This document shows positions 30,650 to 30,963 of a DNA stretch of 30,963 nt, one piece after another. Within the stretch, counting starts at the first letter, position 1, and the number at the start of each line of letters is the position of its first letter. The translations under genes were made by a program, and so were the position numbers. Under the pieces are notes generated by a model. The model was not told the origin of the DNA. It saw only the letters and a list, made by a program, of their open reading frames with translations, and made no database searches. Source of the stretch: Methanobacteriota archaeon (GTDB lineage Archaea; Methanobacteriota; Methanobacteria; Methanobacteriales; Methanobacteriaceae); contig JAEZKE010000005.1 of NCBI GenBank assembly GCA_023436175.1, positions 1-30,963 of the forward strand, in the 5' to 3' direction.

Positions 30650-30963
30650 ATGGCAAGATTTGAAGATAAGATCGACTTGTACGACGACAGAGGCAATCTT
30701 GTTGAAGAACAAGTTCCACTAGAAGCCCTAAGTCCTTTGAGAAACCCAGCGATCAGAAGTATCGTGCAGGGTATTAAGAGGACTATAGCAGTAAACCTTG
30801 AAGGTATAGAGAATGCTCTAAGATCCGGAAAGGTTGCCGGAGGAAAAATATTAGGAAGAGAATTAGATCTCGACATAGTCGGAAATGCTGAAGCCATCGC
30901 ACAAGAAGCAAAAGAAATGATTCTTGTGGAAGAAGGCGACGACACAAAAGTCGAACTTTTAGC
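30650..30963 (+). CDS. mcrB: Methyl-coenzyme M reductase subunit beta (partial, runs off the right edge)
   Basis: The first 104 residues are visible: MARFEDKIDLYDDRGNLVEE, PLEALSPLRNPAIRSIVQGI, KRTIAVNLEGIENALRSGKV, AGGKILGRELDLDIVGNA and so on, the standard start of McrB. MCR catalyses the last step of methanogenesis, forming methane from methyl-coenzyme M and coenzyme B. mcrB is the first gene of mcrBDCGA, so the rest of the operon should follow beyond the window. SD AGGAGGG lies five bases before the ATG. The genes for two enzymes that modify McrA are immediately upstream on the other strand. Whether this is the mcr or the mrt isoenzyme cannot be settled from this part, but Mmp10 adjacency favours mcr. 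Confidence 0.95.
   Translation, partial: MARFEDKIDLYDDRGNLVEEQVPLEALSPLRNPAIRSIVQGIKRTIAVNLEGIENALRSGKVAGGKILGRELDLDIVGNAEAIAQEAKEMILVEEGDDTKVELL

Noticed and set aside
30484..30945. Minus-strand open frame of 153 codons overlapping the mcrB start
   Set aside because: Antisense to McrB and its leader, Ser/Phe-rich translation typical of a shadow frame.

Overview
The window looks like a chromosomal segment of a methanogenic archaeon of the order Methanobacteriales, most likely a mesophilic Methanobacterium. The right end opens the methyl-coenzyme M reductase (MCR) operon with mcrB. Next to it lie two MCR-modifying radical SAM enzyme genes (Mmp10 and an MgmA-like protein). Other methanogen or Methanothermobacter-type genes are present: ComB of coenzyme M synthesis, methanogenesis marker 7, a DUF1922 protein and an MTH1187-family thiamine-binding protein. 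The DNA is AT-rich, many genes carry Shine-Dalgarno (SD) sites of the GGAGGTGAT type, and several others have a TATA box about 25 bases before the start codon, which suggests leaderless mRNA. I saw no rRNA, tRNA, CRISPR array, transposase or prophage gene.

Layout. 1-1469: the tail of a membrane-channel-like protein, a chain of small hairpins, then a DUF2953/GerW-like pair. 1519-3909: an Lrp/AsnC regulator and two tandem DUF4013 membrane proteins, all on the minus strand. 4280-7826: an unknown secreted protein, tRNA methyltransferase Trm1 (flanked by two copies of a non-coding repeat) and a CPBP membrane protease. 8395-10599: a DegT-family aminotransferase and a small conductance-channel-like protein, each preceded by a hairpin chain. 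10635-13251: a DUF2142 membrane protein, a lipoprotein and a thiamine-binding protein. 13439-15016: a tRNA thiolation enzyme convergent with a secreted metallopeptidase-like protein. 15413-19815: minus-strand genes for a GTPBP1-like GTPase, DUF1922, TraB, ComB and a TRAM protein. 20131-23632: two small proteins, an unknown protein overlapping methanogenesis marker 7, and a metallophosphoesterase. 23982-27498: an apparent iron-sulfur/metal module of DUF134 (frameshifted), a NifX-like protein, an Mrp/NBP35 ATPase, a 2[4Fe-4S] ferredoxin, a COG0731-like radical SAM protein and a DtxR-family regulator. 27657-30963: mgmA-like and mmp10 transcribed away from mcrB.

How it fits together. The right third concentrates methanogenesis functions: MCR itself, two enzymes that methylate it, marker 7 (a protein tied to MCR activation) and Fe-S assembly. 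The less expected signals are non-coding. (1) Five loci carry chains of short A-arm/T-arm hairpins; one chain lies inside a coding region and one is bracketed by 9-bp direct repeats that include a ribosome-binding site. (2) Three copies of a roughly 135-165 bp repeat have TTTAACGC.CATGTC-type inverted ends. (3) Two genes whose only well-placed start codon appears to be AUA. (4) Several dyads around TATA boxes look like operators.
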